From Globomyces pollinis-pini (taxonomy: Eukaryota > Chytridiomycota > Chytridiomycetes > Rhizophydiales > Globomycetaceae), in assembly GCA_025399215.1 (NCBI GenBank), contig MU621185.1:1821-58206 (forward strand): a DNA stretch of 56,386 nt, in the 5' to 3' direction. The position numbers and the translations under genes were made by a program. Below, in pieces: positions 22,157 through 34,025 of this stretch. How positions within the stretch are numbered: position 1 is the stretch's first letter; each line of letters opens with the position of its first letter. The notes below the pieces were generated by a model that ran no database searches, was not told where the DNA came from, and saw only the letters and a program-made list of their open reading frames with translations.

Positions 22157-25100
22157 ATGAGAGATATTTTAGTGGTAGGATTATTCGACTACCAGTCAAC
22201 TGACCCAAATGCATTATGCTTCACTCAAGGAGACGTTATTCAGGTTTTAACAAGGTAAGTGCTTGCTTTCTTATATTAGATTGCCTTCCGGTTGGTGGGA
22301 TGGTGTCCTAAATGGAAAAAGAGGTAGCATTCATTCATTACTCTGATTGATTATATAGGTACAGTTTATTCAATTAAATTTTAGGTATTCGTTGTAATTT
22401 GGTTTAATTAAAGGTACATTAAGTCCAATTCGATTTAATTCTTTAGGTTGGTTTCCTTCAAATTACGTCTCTGCTCCAGAACAATCTCAAATTGTTAGTA
22501 CTCCTGATGAAGTTGTGGAAGATGAAATCTTAGCACCTGTCAAAGTAATTTAATCACCTGTTAACTCTTTTAGCTTCCTTTGAATTGGGGTATAAAGACA
22601 TTAGAAAATGGAAAACATTACTATTTTAACCTATTAACGAACGAAACAAAATGGTCAATCACAGGTCAAAAGTTAGATGGAAATCTTACACCAGATTATA
22701 ATATATCACTGGATATGGAAAATGTAGACCAACAGGACCACACCATTGTATATACTTGGCCTGGCCTATCCACTTATACTATATCAAAAATCCGAAAGTT
22801 ATTGAGAGAAACAAATGAAAAAGCAAAGGAAAAATATCTTGCTACAGCTTCTACAATTGTTGAAGCTATTCGGATCATGTTTTTAGTTTCTAACTGTTCG
22901 ACTAAAGAGTCAGGTATTTTAAAATTTAAACCCATATGAACATAAAACCTTTATTTCACAACGTATTGAACTAATTTTATAGAAATATTACAACCTCATC
23001 AGAATTTGAGGAAAGATCATGCACAAATTCTAAATTGCATCGCAAGAGTCATTTTGGCGGCGAAACTAGCATCTGCTATTTGGCCACCGCCAGATGCGAA
23101 TGATAAATTACTTCAAAGCGCCGATGAATTAGCCAGAGCAGTTCGGCAGTTTACAACAGAAGCAGCAGCCTTAAATTTACAAATCAAAGTCCCAAAAGCG
23201 AATGAATTGGCCGAATATCAAAAAAATTCTGATAATGAACACCAACACAAAAAAATGGACATTGAATTAATTGCACAACTGGAAGAAGTAGTTTTAGATA
23301 TTGTATCAGCTGTATCTGTAGTTAATATTCAACATGAGCCGGTCGCCACTGATGATGGAAGTCCAAAGTCAATCGTTACTTCAAGTTTAGCATCATTAGA
23401 TCTTGTCAAAGCCATGAAAGATATTATATCAAAAATAGGAACGTTTTTGGCTCTGATCGATACATTACCTCTGGATTCTTTGTTTGAAGATCTTACAATA
23501 GATTACAAAGTAAACAGATTGACACTTTTGAATTGTGTAACAGATTTGGTAATGGCCGCCCAAAATAATGCTCTCAATAAAACTCCAAAAGATCAAGAAA
23601 AAGTTCTCTTAGCAATAGAGTTGGTGGAGAAATCTGCAAAAGATTTGTTGATAAGTACAAAGTTTTTGGTAGAAGAAAAAGAGAACATGGAAAATTCAAC
23701 ATTAAAAACATATATTGAACAGTATAGCGTTCCTGGGCCACAAACAGCACAGAAAGGGATTCGACATGCTGCTTCAACCACTTTTAGTGAAGCGCAATCA
23801 CGACCAGCATCCATGTCGACTCATTCAGATCAAAGTCGACAAAATATTTTGTACCCAGATGCGCGTCAACGAAGGCCATCACTAGTTACGTACGAATCAA
23901 ACTATGGGAGCCCTATACCAGATATGAAGCGATTGTCAATGTCCAATCGTGTTTCTATGGCATATTCAGGAACGGGTTCTGATGGGCAGTCAAACAGCCC
24001 ACTTCTAGAAAGGTTTCAATTGCCTTATGGTGATGGTAGGCGAACTTCCGCTTCACGTTCTACTCGTATTTCACATATTAAACATCAGGATGCTTGGTAT
24101 ATGAAACCAGATTATGCCAATGAAGATTTAATGTACAATAACGATGGTTTGGTAAAAGGGGGAACTCTAAGTGCTTTAATTGCAAAGCTTACCAGTCATG
24201 AAAACCCAGATGACTATTTTGTGAGCTGTTTTTTGATGACTTATCGGACTTTCACTACCACAAAAGAATTTTTCAATATGCTAGAAGCCAGATTTGTTTT
24301 GGATATACCTACCAATCTTACTGAAGACGAATTGTTCATCTGGAGCGAATACAAACTGAAACCAATTAGGCAACGAGTCTATGCAGTACTAAAAGCATGG
24401 TTGGAATATCATATTCAAGATACACCAGAAGATCGACTTATTTTAGATGAATTGGAGATTTTTTCAGAAACAGTCATGAAACCATATATGGCAATTTCTT
24501 CACAAACAATATCTAGACTGATTGAAAAAAGAAAAATGCATGGTTTAAAACCATTTCGTACCACGCTACAAGGAAATCGTGATAAAGCTCCTTTACCAAT
24601 ATTACCTAAAAATGTTCGAAAGTTCAAATTATTTGAAATCGATCCACTAGAGCTTGCTCGGCAACTAACTATCATTGAAAGCCAGCTATTTCAAAATATT
24701 GAAACTATGGAGTTTCTTGCAAAGTCTTGGGGCTTAGCCAATTTCACATCTCCAAATGTCGAAGAAATGATATCGATGGCAAATCAAATTACAAATTGGG
24801 TCTCCTTCTCGATTTTACAAGTTCCTGAATCTAAAAAACGAGCCAGAGCAATAGGATTTTTCATTACCTTAGCAGATGTATGTTGAATTTTTTATAATTA
24901 AATTATAGAGATGCGCATCATTAAATAATTTTAACAGTATGATGGCTATTTTAGCTTCATTTAATTCCGCACCAATCCACCGTTTGGCAAAAACATGGGA
25001 TCAAGTTAGTCATCAATATTTGGATTTGTTAGATGCATTACGATCACTCATGTCGAGTGAAAAGAATTTTCAAACATATCGATCCGCTTTACGTCAAACT

Positions 25101-25456
25101 TCGCCCCCTTGTATTCCCTTCTTGGGATTCTATCTAACGGACCTTACATTCATCAAAGATGCCACCACTTCTCATTTAAAAGCTTTCCCAAATCTAATCA
25201 ATTTTTCCAAAATGATGAGAACTGCGGATGTATTGAAAGATACAATCAAATTCCGATCAACATATTCATTGAAATCTGTCCCAGAAATAGAATCATTTTT
25301 AATGGCTGAATTAAAAGCTAACCATGAAGATCAAGAATTGTATGATTTGTCCTTAAAACAAGAAGCAAGAAGGTAAATGTGAAACTATTGATAATGATTA
25401 GAGGTGCTGAAGATGAGAAGATGAAAACATTACTGACTGAGTCAGGCTTGTTTTAA
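22157..25456 (+). CDS. Cdc25-type Ras guanine-nucleotide exchange factor with SH3 and WW domains
   Basis: A 997-residue Ras-GEF. Domains in order: SH3 (about 5-65: LFDYQSTDPNALCFTQGDVI, LPSGWWDGVLNGKRG, WFPSNYV); WW (about 95-125: LPLNWGIKTLENGKHYYFNL, NETKW); a long helical and Ser-rich middle; RasGEF-N (GGTLSALIAKLTSHENPDDY, FLMTYRTFTT); and the catalytic Cdc25 domain (LFEIDPLELARQLTIIE, NFNSMMAI, PCIPFLGFYLTDLTFI). It should load Ras with GTP upstream of cAMP or MAPK signalling. Intron units are 25, an abutting array of 35+26+29+33, then 29, 69, 31 and 29 nt. Removing all of them gives one unbroken frame. The domain order matches fungal SH3-containing Cdc25 proteins. Confidence 0.88.
22324..22446 (+). 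other. Four abutting miniature introns in the Ras-GEF gene
   Basis: The 123-nt interruption of the SH3 domain divides exactly into four GT...AG units with no bases between them: 22324-22358 (35 nt), 22359-22384 (26), 22385-22413 (29) and 22414-22446 (33). Each junction reads AG|GT and each unit has the size of a normal single intron here. Removal of all four joins NGKRG to WFPSNYV. Confidence 0.8.
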
Positions 25457-25675
25457 ATAACAATCATTTTATGATTGAATTATCTCCATTATACTATTTT
25501 TTTAATACATTATCTCATCAAACGACTTTAAGGTTATTTAAGTGCTTATACCATGAACAATCAGTGAATTATAGAAATTCCGGAAAGAAAGAATCTTTGT
25601 AAATAATGCTTTAGTCATTCCTTTACATGATAAATACAAAACGTAAAATGCGAAAAAAGTATGATTTAGTTGAAA

Positions 25676-28517
25676 CTACAAGACAAACAAGAATCTTAAA
25701 TCATCTTGGGACAATTTTGATAAAGAGTCCAATTTTTTTCCAACGGTAGAATCAAATAACGCCTTCTTCTTCTGTTGTAATTCAAGAATACGTGATTCAA
25801 TAGAATTTTCAATGATCATCCTTGTGATCTTGATTGGTCGATGTTGACCAAGCCGATGAATACGATCCATCGCTTGATCCTCTACTGCGGGATTCCACCA
25901 TGGATCCATCACTATGATCAATAATACTCTACCTTACCAAACACTTGCGACGCTTCAGTCAAGTTCAATGCTATCCCACCAGCTTTGAGTGATATCAGAA
26001 ATACAGTCACGGTGGGATCTTTGGTGAATTTTTCAATCACGTTCGCTCTTTGTGTAGGTCCCATTCGACCATCAAGTTTGACAACATTAAACCCACCGCG
26101 AGACAATCGCCAATGTACCCTACCATCAAATTTATCGAATTACAAATCTAAAAAGGATGTGAATTGTGAAAAAACTATGGATTTGATAGTACAATCTTCC
26201 ATCTTTAGCTTATTCAACTCTTCCACTAATGCTAATTTCATTTTAATATATTCTATTCATACCTTCGATTTTTGTAGATGATCTCCAATTTTTTAAATCA
26301 ACTTGATTGACAATACTCATTTGATTCTCCATAGTCTTCTTATCGGAAATGTCCATAGCTGGTTGTGTCAAGTCAATCGAAAGTGAATGAAAACATTTAG
26401 GACAATTGATCGGTTCATGGTCAGGAACGGATTCGAGATATTGCATCGCATCTTCACGACAGAACACCTAATGATGAATACAGTTTCGATTTACATGTTT
26501 GCATTTGCTGGCAATAGGGTCTTCGGCTTCTTCGTGGCATACAACGCATACGAATTTCGAATCTTTCATGGCCAGTTTTGCAGTGACTAGTTCAGGATGG
26601 TTAGCTGCTAATCGCATGCGAGATAGCAGTGAGAAAATGGATGCATAATGGTTAAGGACAGTCCCGGATTGCACATATGTATTGAAAGTTCTACAATTAA
26701 TGAAGATCGTGATGGTACCTCGTAGTTTCCGTATATAAACTCTCATAAAGCTCTTCTTCAGCATCGTTAAAGTAATCTCGCCTGGATACAACAATACGAG
26801 GAGGTAACCCCAATTCATCATTTTTTTCAACTTTCGTTCTTCGTAACATGATACGATCTAACAAGGTATTCAATTTCTTGAACGCTCCCAATCCATTGCC
26901 TTCCGTTCCACTGTCTTGAATAGGTTTCAAAATCTCTTTATTCCACCAACAAAAATGCTGATGAGTAGTGTGTCCACATCCATCACAATATGTACGATCC
27001 GAAAAATGCCATTCTTTCAAACGGCAATCGCAAGATCGACAGAAATAGAATGAGTAAGGGTAGATATTCAATAATCGAATCAACGAATACAATTCACCTA
27101 CTCGGTTCTGCAATGGAGTACCGCTCAAAGACCATTGAAAATCACGTTGAAGTGCGAATGCTGCTTTGGCAGTCGAACTGCTTCGATCCTTGATTGCATG
27201 CGCTTCGTCTAAAACAATCCGACCCCAATGTATTTTATGCAACAAGCTCTTACGTTTTACTAATTCACCTTTCTCTTTAGTGCCATACATCTGTTTGCGA
27301 TATCCAGATTCGAGAATAGCATACGACGTCAATACAACATCATATTTTTCCAATTCAGCTTGTGAAGTTGTACGGCTTGGTCCTACTATAAACAAACAGT
27401 TTCTATACCATGGTGCAAACAAACTCGGAATGTATTCGGTTTCCTATCTATTAACCACAAGCACCATACGTTCGATTCATCAATTCGTTCTTCCATTGAT
27501 TCATAGCACTAGGTTATGAATACAAAGACTCTTACACAGTGGGACATAAGATCAATGTGCGTCGCACACGTTTGGACACCAGTAAGGATATCATTTGGAT
27601 AGTCTTACCCATACCCATTTCGTCGGCTACCATCAATACCAAAATACATACCTAGGATACCGCCTTTGAATCGACTCTTCTCCTGCTGTTGCAGCCACGA
27701 TAACCCTTGCAATTGGAACGGCAACAACGTTACTAATAATCTGCTGTTAATGGGATAGATTACTGTTCGGGTGTTTGTTTGTTGGATAGATCGTAGAGTG
27801 GTTCGTTTGCCAATCGATCCCATACATCTACCAAATCTGGGTGCAATACATTGAAATCCTGGAGTGTTAGCCGACACTAAAAATATGATTGTCGAAATAA
27901 TAGTTATAGACAGTGAGTTGAACTTACCGGTCTTACAACTTTTCCTTTTGCTTTTGGTGTTGGTCGAGGGACAACTGCTGTCGTCTCAACTGCTGCAGCA
28001 GCTGTTGTCTCAACTACTGTAGCAGCTGTTGTCGATTCTCCTACCACAGGTACTGCCGCTGTTGGTGCTTTAGTACGTTTGACAGGTTGAACGATCTCAT
28101 CATCAGTATCTACGAACTCCGAAATGGTATCTTGAGATTCAGAAGTGGAAATGATTGAAAACACTGAATCCGAATCGTTTTCGAATTCGTCAATGGTGTC
28201 CTGTACAGTTTTCCAAATTGTAGATGGTTTATTAGATTTGACTGGTGATTTAGACGGTCTGGTTTTTGAAGATAGTTTGGGTTTGTAAGGTGTTTTCTTA
28301 ATTAATACCATTGGTTTTGAACTCGATGAAGATTGTTTTAGTCGTTTACTAGGTCCTTGAATGTCATCCGAATGCATATTTTCTTTATCTAAATTAAGTA
28401 CTTCCAAGGATTACCATCAGAGGACGAATGTACTGATTCCTGTGTTGGTGAAATTGAATGCACAATGTCGTTTTCTGTTTCTTTTGTGGTCTTTTTGAGT
28501 CTGGCACTTCTTCTCAT
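25676..28517 (-). CDS. RAD16: Rad16-like SNF2 ATPase with RING finger
   Basis: An 831-residue homologue of Rad16, the SNF2 ATPase/RING subunit that scans non-transcribed DNA in global nucleotide-excision repair. Start ATG 28515-28517 gives [10 protein letters not shown] Ser-rich N-terminus is followed by [14 protein letters not shown], Walker [10 protein letters not shown] (after a 25-nt intron), [12 protein letters not shown], the Rad16-specific zinc region ([15 protein letters not shown]), a RING finger and helicase C ([42 protein letters not shown]). In the RING (CVVC...CKHVFCRED...CPKC) the sixth cysteine is Asp. Twelve introns of 24-51 nt keep one frame. The third-last exon of the ATPase lobe follows a tandem TAGTAG acceptor. 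Confidence 0.9.
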
Positions 28518-28718
28518 TTAATTTGAAAAGAATTGGAGTTAGTTGATCCACATGTTTGATGGAACGAGATCTGGAAAATATTTTTTGTACACACCATTCC
28601 ATTGACTTGGAATATTGATTTACTGCTTAGCAGTGCTGGTTATTACAAGTATCGACTGCGATAAAATCACAAGAAATGGTAAAGATAAAGGAGTGTATTT
28701 ATTAAAAGTGAATGAGGT

Positions 28719-29888
28719 TTAATTCTTTTTGTTAAAGTAAGCCTTGATTTCATCACCACCAAAGACCATGCAAACAGTAAGGTAAACAGACAAACCAATA
28801 CGGGGAGTGACACCACGGTAAAAACCTCTAATTCCCTGTTCTTTCCAAATCCATTTCGCACAAGAAGCAATCGTCATGTTGGCAGGTCGAGAAGAATCTT
28901 TAATTTGAGATTGCATCTGGAGAGTTAATTTTAGAACTTTACGTTAACACGGATGACTTCAATAGGTTGGTTCCAGCATGCAAGGGCCCCACCAATGACG
29001 GAGGATGTGAGACGTTCAAGGATGGATAATTTTTGAGACCGAGTCGATTCTGGTCTGAGAGAGACGATTGTGGATTCGACTAGTCGGGAAATACCTAATC
29101 GAGAACCCCAATTGGTAAGTTGACGTAAAGCTGAAAGTTTAATAGAAATGAATGATTACCTAGAGTGAATGAGAAACAAAATGATGATACCGACAGCGTT
29201 GACACCTTTATTAATTCCAACAATGCCTTCGCGTTTAAAGATATCAGCTGCGACGGCCCAAGTAGATTGAGTAGGACCAGTAGATCGATGACGAGTGACT
29301 TCGACAGTTTTCATAAAAGTGCAGAAACCCATGGTAGTGTATGCTTGAAATTAGATGACAATAACATACCTTGGGCGACTCCACCACCCATTCCACCTAA
29401 CGATTAGAAATAGAACCAAACCCAAAACTCCGGCAGTAGTTTTGGATAACCCAAAAGTCGAAGCATGATATTCAATTTCTGAACTGGTGAACAGCAAGAC
29501 ACCTCCCTTTGTACTAGCTAAAGATAAAATATAAAGAGTATGTGGTACCTATAACGATGAGAAATTCAAAGGGGTACCTAAAAAGTTAGGATGGATGAAG
29601 TACCTTCGATCCAAGCCCAAGGGATTAGACCTCTCCAGAAACCTGGTAAGCCGGACTTTGCATGAATATTAGAGATAGCAGTGATCAATCCTTGGCCTTT
29701 ATTAGCGGCCATATGAGTTTTAACGACTTCAAATGGTTGACCAAGAGTAGAGACTTCAAAGACCTGAATAACAGCACCGATAGCGATGTTTTTGTAATTG
29801 ACAGGTTTCTAGATAGTGAGATACTGCGAAAGGTTACTTTTGAGACAGACATTTGAGGTAAGTTTTGATTTTTCAGTTCAGCAGACAT
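28719..29888 (-). CDS. YHM2: Mitochondrial citrate/2-oxoglutarate carrier Yhm2
   Basis: A 305-residue mitochondrial carrier matching Yhm2, which exchanges citrate for 2-oxoglutarate and feeds cytosolic NADPH. Carrier motifs: PFEVVKTHM in the first repeat and PIEVIRVNM in the third. Yhm2-specific strings are NYKNIAIGAVIQVFEVSTLG, FWRGLIPWAWIE, MGFCTFMKTVEVTRHRS, GINKGVNAV and RQLTNWGSR. Intron units read 29, an abutting 26+29+31 set, 25, 26, an abutting 31+29 pair and 26 nt; the spliced frame is continuous and length fits the family. It is divergent from the Sfi1-like gene over a 240-bp spacer. Confidence 0.9.
29131..29190 (-). other. Two abutting miniature introns in YHM2
   Basis: Read on the minus strand, the 60-nt interruption is two complete GT...AG units in direct contact: 29160-29190 (31 nt) then 29131-29159 (29 nt, with a TTAAAC-like branch region). 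Removing both joins GINKGVNAV to ALRQLTNWG in frame. Confidence 0.75.
29518..29603 (-). other. Three abutting miniature introns in YHM2
   Basis: On the minus strand an 86-nt interruption splits exactly into 29578-29603 (26 nt, branch CCTAAC), 29549-29577 (29 nt) and 29518-29548 (31 nt). All three begin GTAC and end AG, with AG|GT at each contact. Removal joins PWAWIE to ASTKGG, as conserved in Yhm2 proteins. Confidence 0.8.
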
Positions 29889-30128
29889 AGGAATGGTATG
29901 GAATATTAGCAAATGGTTATGATTCGAGTTAAAATATTGATACTAGTTACGGTAATTAAATGCCTAGTGGCTCTTAAATGAATGTCATTTAACAGTCATT
30001 AAACGATAAGAACGATGCTCAGTTCTTATCTATCGACTAAATACTTGCTATAATTAATCGTATATGAGTAGTAATTAAGTAGTCATTTTATTGAGAATTC
30101 ATTGGGTAAACAAGTTTCTTATTTTTCA

Positions 30129-33100
30129 ATGAACACAGTAGAACAACACTGTCTTGATCCACATTCACATTACGAATATAAACTACAATCCACACTATTC
30201 TTGAATTGGTTCAACTACCACCTGCGTATCTGGAGATCTTACACAAGAGCTGTCTGTCACTACAATTACTCATTATACAGATCTGCTTTCTCTCGATGGT
30301 TGTCAGCTCTCATCCCTATTTCGCATCGTAATCTCTTCAACCCTCACTCTTCTTTAGGTAATAATACCCTTCTAAGAAATGCACTACTCGCCTTGCGTTC
30401 TTATCGCAATATCAGACTTGCCAAATTATCAGCTTCTCTCGACGCTGTTCGCTGCTACTCCAATACACTCTCGACTTCCTGCTTCCGTTATTGGAAAAAA
30501 GCACTTTCTTTCAGAGTACTTGCGAATTCTACAAACGCTAAATACAATACGAAATTGAAATCTAAATATTTGTTATCTTGGAATCACTCTCTAAAATCGA
30601 AATTGAAATTGAAGTATGCACAGAATAATTACTTGGATACTTTAAAATTAAAACATTTCAAAATCTGGACAAACTCTTTGCTCATAACTGCACAGTCACA
30701 TTCAATTCACTCTAAATACTTGCTCGCTATCACCAAGCGCTACTGGAAATCCTGGACTTCGTTGTTCGCAAAGCAAAATCACTTGAATTCTATCCTTGCC
30801 ATCCATCACAACAGTCAAAAACGTTCTTATTTCTTGAAATGGAATTGGTACACTAAATTATACTCTTCCTTAAATGCACTCTCTGGTATAACTACTATAT
30901 ACTCATCATAGTACAATTTAATTCATTGGAAATGGATCACTGCAGAGCATCTGTCTTTTACCAATGGAAATCGAAAACAACACAATCTATTACTCTCCAA
31001 TTAAATTATATCAAGTCTAGTAATCTACATATCTACACCATTAAAAAGCAATTCCTAGCCGCTTGGATATCAAGTACATTTTTTAATCTCATTTTAGAGT
31101 ACCTCCTTCGTCAACAGCACCACAAAACTCTTACAAAAGTCATCACATTTAACAATTCTAAACTGTTGCGAAAATCACTTTTTGCATTACAATCTCTCGT
31201 CCATCAATCGCACATATCCATTCGCCACTACCACAAAAAGGTATACACTACGACTAACATCAGCTCACTACTACTCTTTTTTACTATTGGATTGAAAAAC
31301 ATAAATCGAAACTACGCACCCGATACCTTTTGGAACTGGAACCTGGTATAAAATTCCATGATAAGTCCCTATTGCGAAAATCCATTATTGCACTTACAGC
31401 CAATCGCCTTCAGAATCAACATCACCGTCGTTTAGAAGTTAGTGCGACGGGTCATGATCGACACCGTAAACTTGTTACTGTATTTCGACATTGGGCACAA
31501 ACTACTACTCAAAAACAGATTTATAAAATAGCCAAAACGAAATCAGATTTAGCTTACATACGATCACTTTTAATGGGCACATTTGAGAAATGGCTAGTGG
31601 CTGTTATGGATCGGCACGATGACCGTCGTAAAACGAGAGTGGTAATATTTCTACGCTAATGATAGGCGTCGACGTATTACCGAAATGAGCTCCTTCGGCG
31701 AGGTTTGAATGCGTTTATCGTGAATGCGTGTGACGCTGTACATGCTCGGACTGAATGGGAGTATGCAACCTCTCATCATGATCGTGCTCTGCAACACCGA
31801 GCACTGAAGCATTGGGAGTGTTTTGTATCTGCGACTCGGGAACAGCGCCGTCGAGTAGCTGCTGCGGATCAGTTTCGGCATCAGTGGGGGCTGAGACGTG
31901 TGTGGGCGAGATGGGAGCAGGTAATATGATGATGATTAACTTTTAGCGGATTGTGTATGATAGGCAGATGGAAGTAAAGTGGCGGTTGGCTGAAGCCCAT
32001 CATGAGCGCGTTTTGGTCCATCGCTACTTGAGTGCCTTGGCTACATATTGTACGAATATCAATAACTTTCGCGCTGCCTTTCTTGCATTTCGACACCATC
32101 AAGCTGTATCTGCATTCCGCAGTTACTTTCTCGTTTGGAAGTCACGAGCAGTACAGTACAGTCACAAACTACAACTGGCAAATCGTGTAGTTGATTCTCG
32201 ATTAATCGAAACTACCAAACAGGTATGCGAAACTTAAACTTATTCAAGTTGTTTATCTATTGGCGAAGACTGTCAGCACAATCTCGAGCGAAAACACTGC
32301 GTTTGGATCGGTTATGTAGCGTCCTACAGCAAACTAAGGCCGACCGTAATATTTATATATTAATCCATAGATGTGCTAAGTAGTTTACTTACGCACTGGA
32401 AATCCCGTTGCCAGACCCGTCTACGCATCAAGCGGTGGACAGTGAAAGCTGATCGACATTTCAAACGTCATACATGTCTCAAAAACATAAGATACTGGAG
32501 TAAAGTTGCACAACATCGACGATGGATAACATACCATACTCAGCGTGCAATCCAACACCACCACTCCAACCTTGTCGCAACCCATCTGCACCTTTGGGTA
32601 CATCGGCGGCCGGACTGGAAAGCGATATATACACGGCGATATACAGTTCCCATCACCATGTGGAGTATTCAACTGAATGCCAAGGCATTCCGCGCATGGC
32701 GTTTGTTTGTTGCAGATAAGCGACAGACAGATTCGTATGTACAACAAGCATTAGCAGTGCGGCAACAGTTTTTGACACAGTTTGCAGTTCGGAGTTTGTA
32801 TGAGGTAAAGGGGTATTTTTTGATTGTAGGTCGGAGAACGAATATGTCGTGAGCGGGAACGGGCAGTGGTATGGGCCAGTGAGCGAGAGAAGCGATTAGC
32901 ATTCAAATATGGGTATCGATGGCGAAAGTTCAAAAAGAGGCGTGAGGTCAAGGCTGGTGTGGATCTGAATTTGGAGCGATCTTTGGTGGTTCAGAATAGT
33001 AAAGTATGGGATGGGATTTGTTTTGCACCTAGACCTGTCCCACGTAAGCCGGAGTTTTTGTTTGATCCAGAATCTAATTTGTTCAAACCATTAGCCGCTG

Positions 33101-33678
33101 ATTTATGCACGCGACTGATAGCTGATGGGTGTCCAGATCGTAGTTCAGAGTACGATCGATTGGTAAAAGGCGCTGATGTTGTTTCAGATGTAAATACCCC
33201 CGTTTTCAATATTCCATTGGACTCTATTGCCACTTCAAGTACTAGCATATCTGCAACCATGAACACTCAGATGAAAGGTGAATCACAACCATTATCAAAG
33301 CCTATTGACCAAGCGCATAATCTAACAAAACTATCCCCAACAGAGCCATACACCCGCATGCCACTACTACATCATGAAACCGCACCAGGCATAGATCACC
33401 ACCATGAAATCGAAACCATCAAAACCGATTTGCTAGAATATCACAAACTATTCCAAATTTACTACCAAAACAAGAAAAGGTTAGCTGACCTTCAATCGGA
33501 GCTTGATACTTACCAAACCACTTTCCTGTCACATACACTGCCGTTTGATTTGAAAGAAGTATTGGTGAATATGCAAGTTGTGAGTGCTGCTGTATCTGAA
33601 TTTGAGGAACGACGGTTGTTTGTGCTGGAACATGTTCGTGTAATACGAGAGCGACTGGATTTACTTTTACGTGATTGA
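30129..33678 (+). CDS. Sfi1-like centrin-binding repeat protein
   Basis: An 1124-residue protein made almost entirely of degenerate helical repeats of about 23-33 residues with an aromatic/Trp core (for example LFLNWFNYHLRIWRSY, SRWLSALI, CFRYWKKALSF, KHFKIWTNSL, KRYWKSWTSL, FLKWNWYTKLY, LLTHWKSRCQTRLRIKRW). This is the pattern of Sfi1, the filament that binds centrins in the half-bridge of spindle pole bodies and in centriole-linked structures. The C-terminal 80 residues form a coiled coil. Seven introns of 23-26 nt are removed; one (23 nt) carries ACTAAC. The first ATG in frame is at 30129. Codon use is unremarkable apart from a GC-richer stretch near 31700-32000. Confidence 0.72.
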
Positions 33679-34025
33679 ATCTGGTTGTTTTTGATTTAAT
33701 CCCTATAGATACTTAATTATTTAAGTTTATTTTGTAAATATATATGTATATGAATATGTGGATAAGATCTCGCCTCATAAGATGGGTTACGTGTAATCCC
33801 CAATTAATTCAAATTGTATTTGGACACCAAAAAAACCGTAATAAGTTTCATGAAATGCAATAGATAAATAGTATGATAAATGAATGAGGTCTATGACACC
33901 GAAACCAATAAGCTAAGACCAGATCCAATCATTTCTATTGTTATTTCATGGAAAACAAATAATACATTTTTACTCTGATCAATAATCAAAACGTAAAGAA
34001 AAAATATATTCAAATTGATTTACAA
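33679..34025. other. Intergenic region, no gene seen
   Basis: AT-rich spacer between two genes on the same strand. It should contain the 3' end of the Sfi1-like transcript and the promoter of the next gene. No repeats or RNA genes were seen. Confidence 0.45.

Noticed and set aside
28417..28602. Independent ORF upstream of RAD16
   Set aside because: The real reading is another frame starting at 28517 and spliced through a 26-nt intron into the RAD16 frame.
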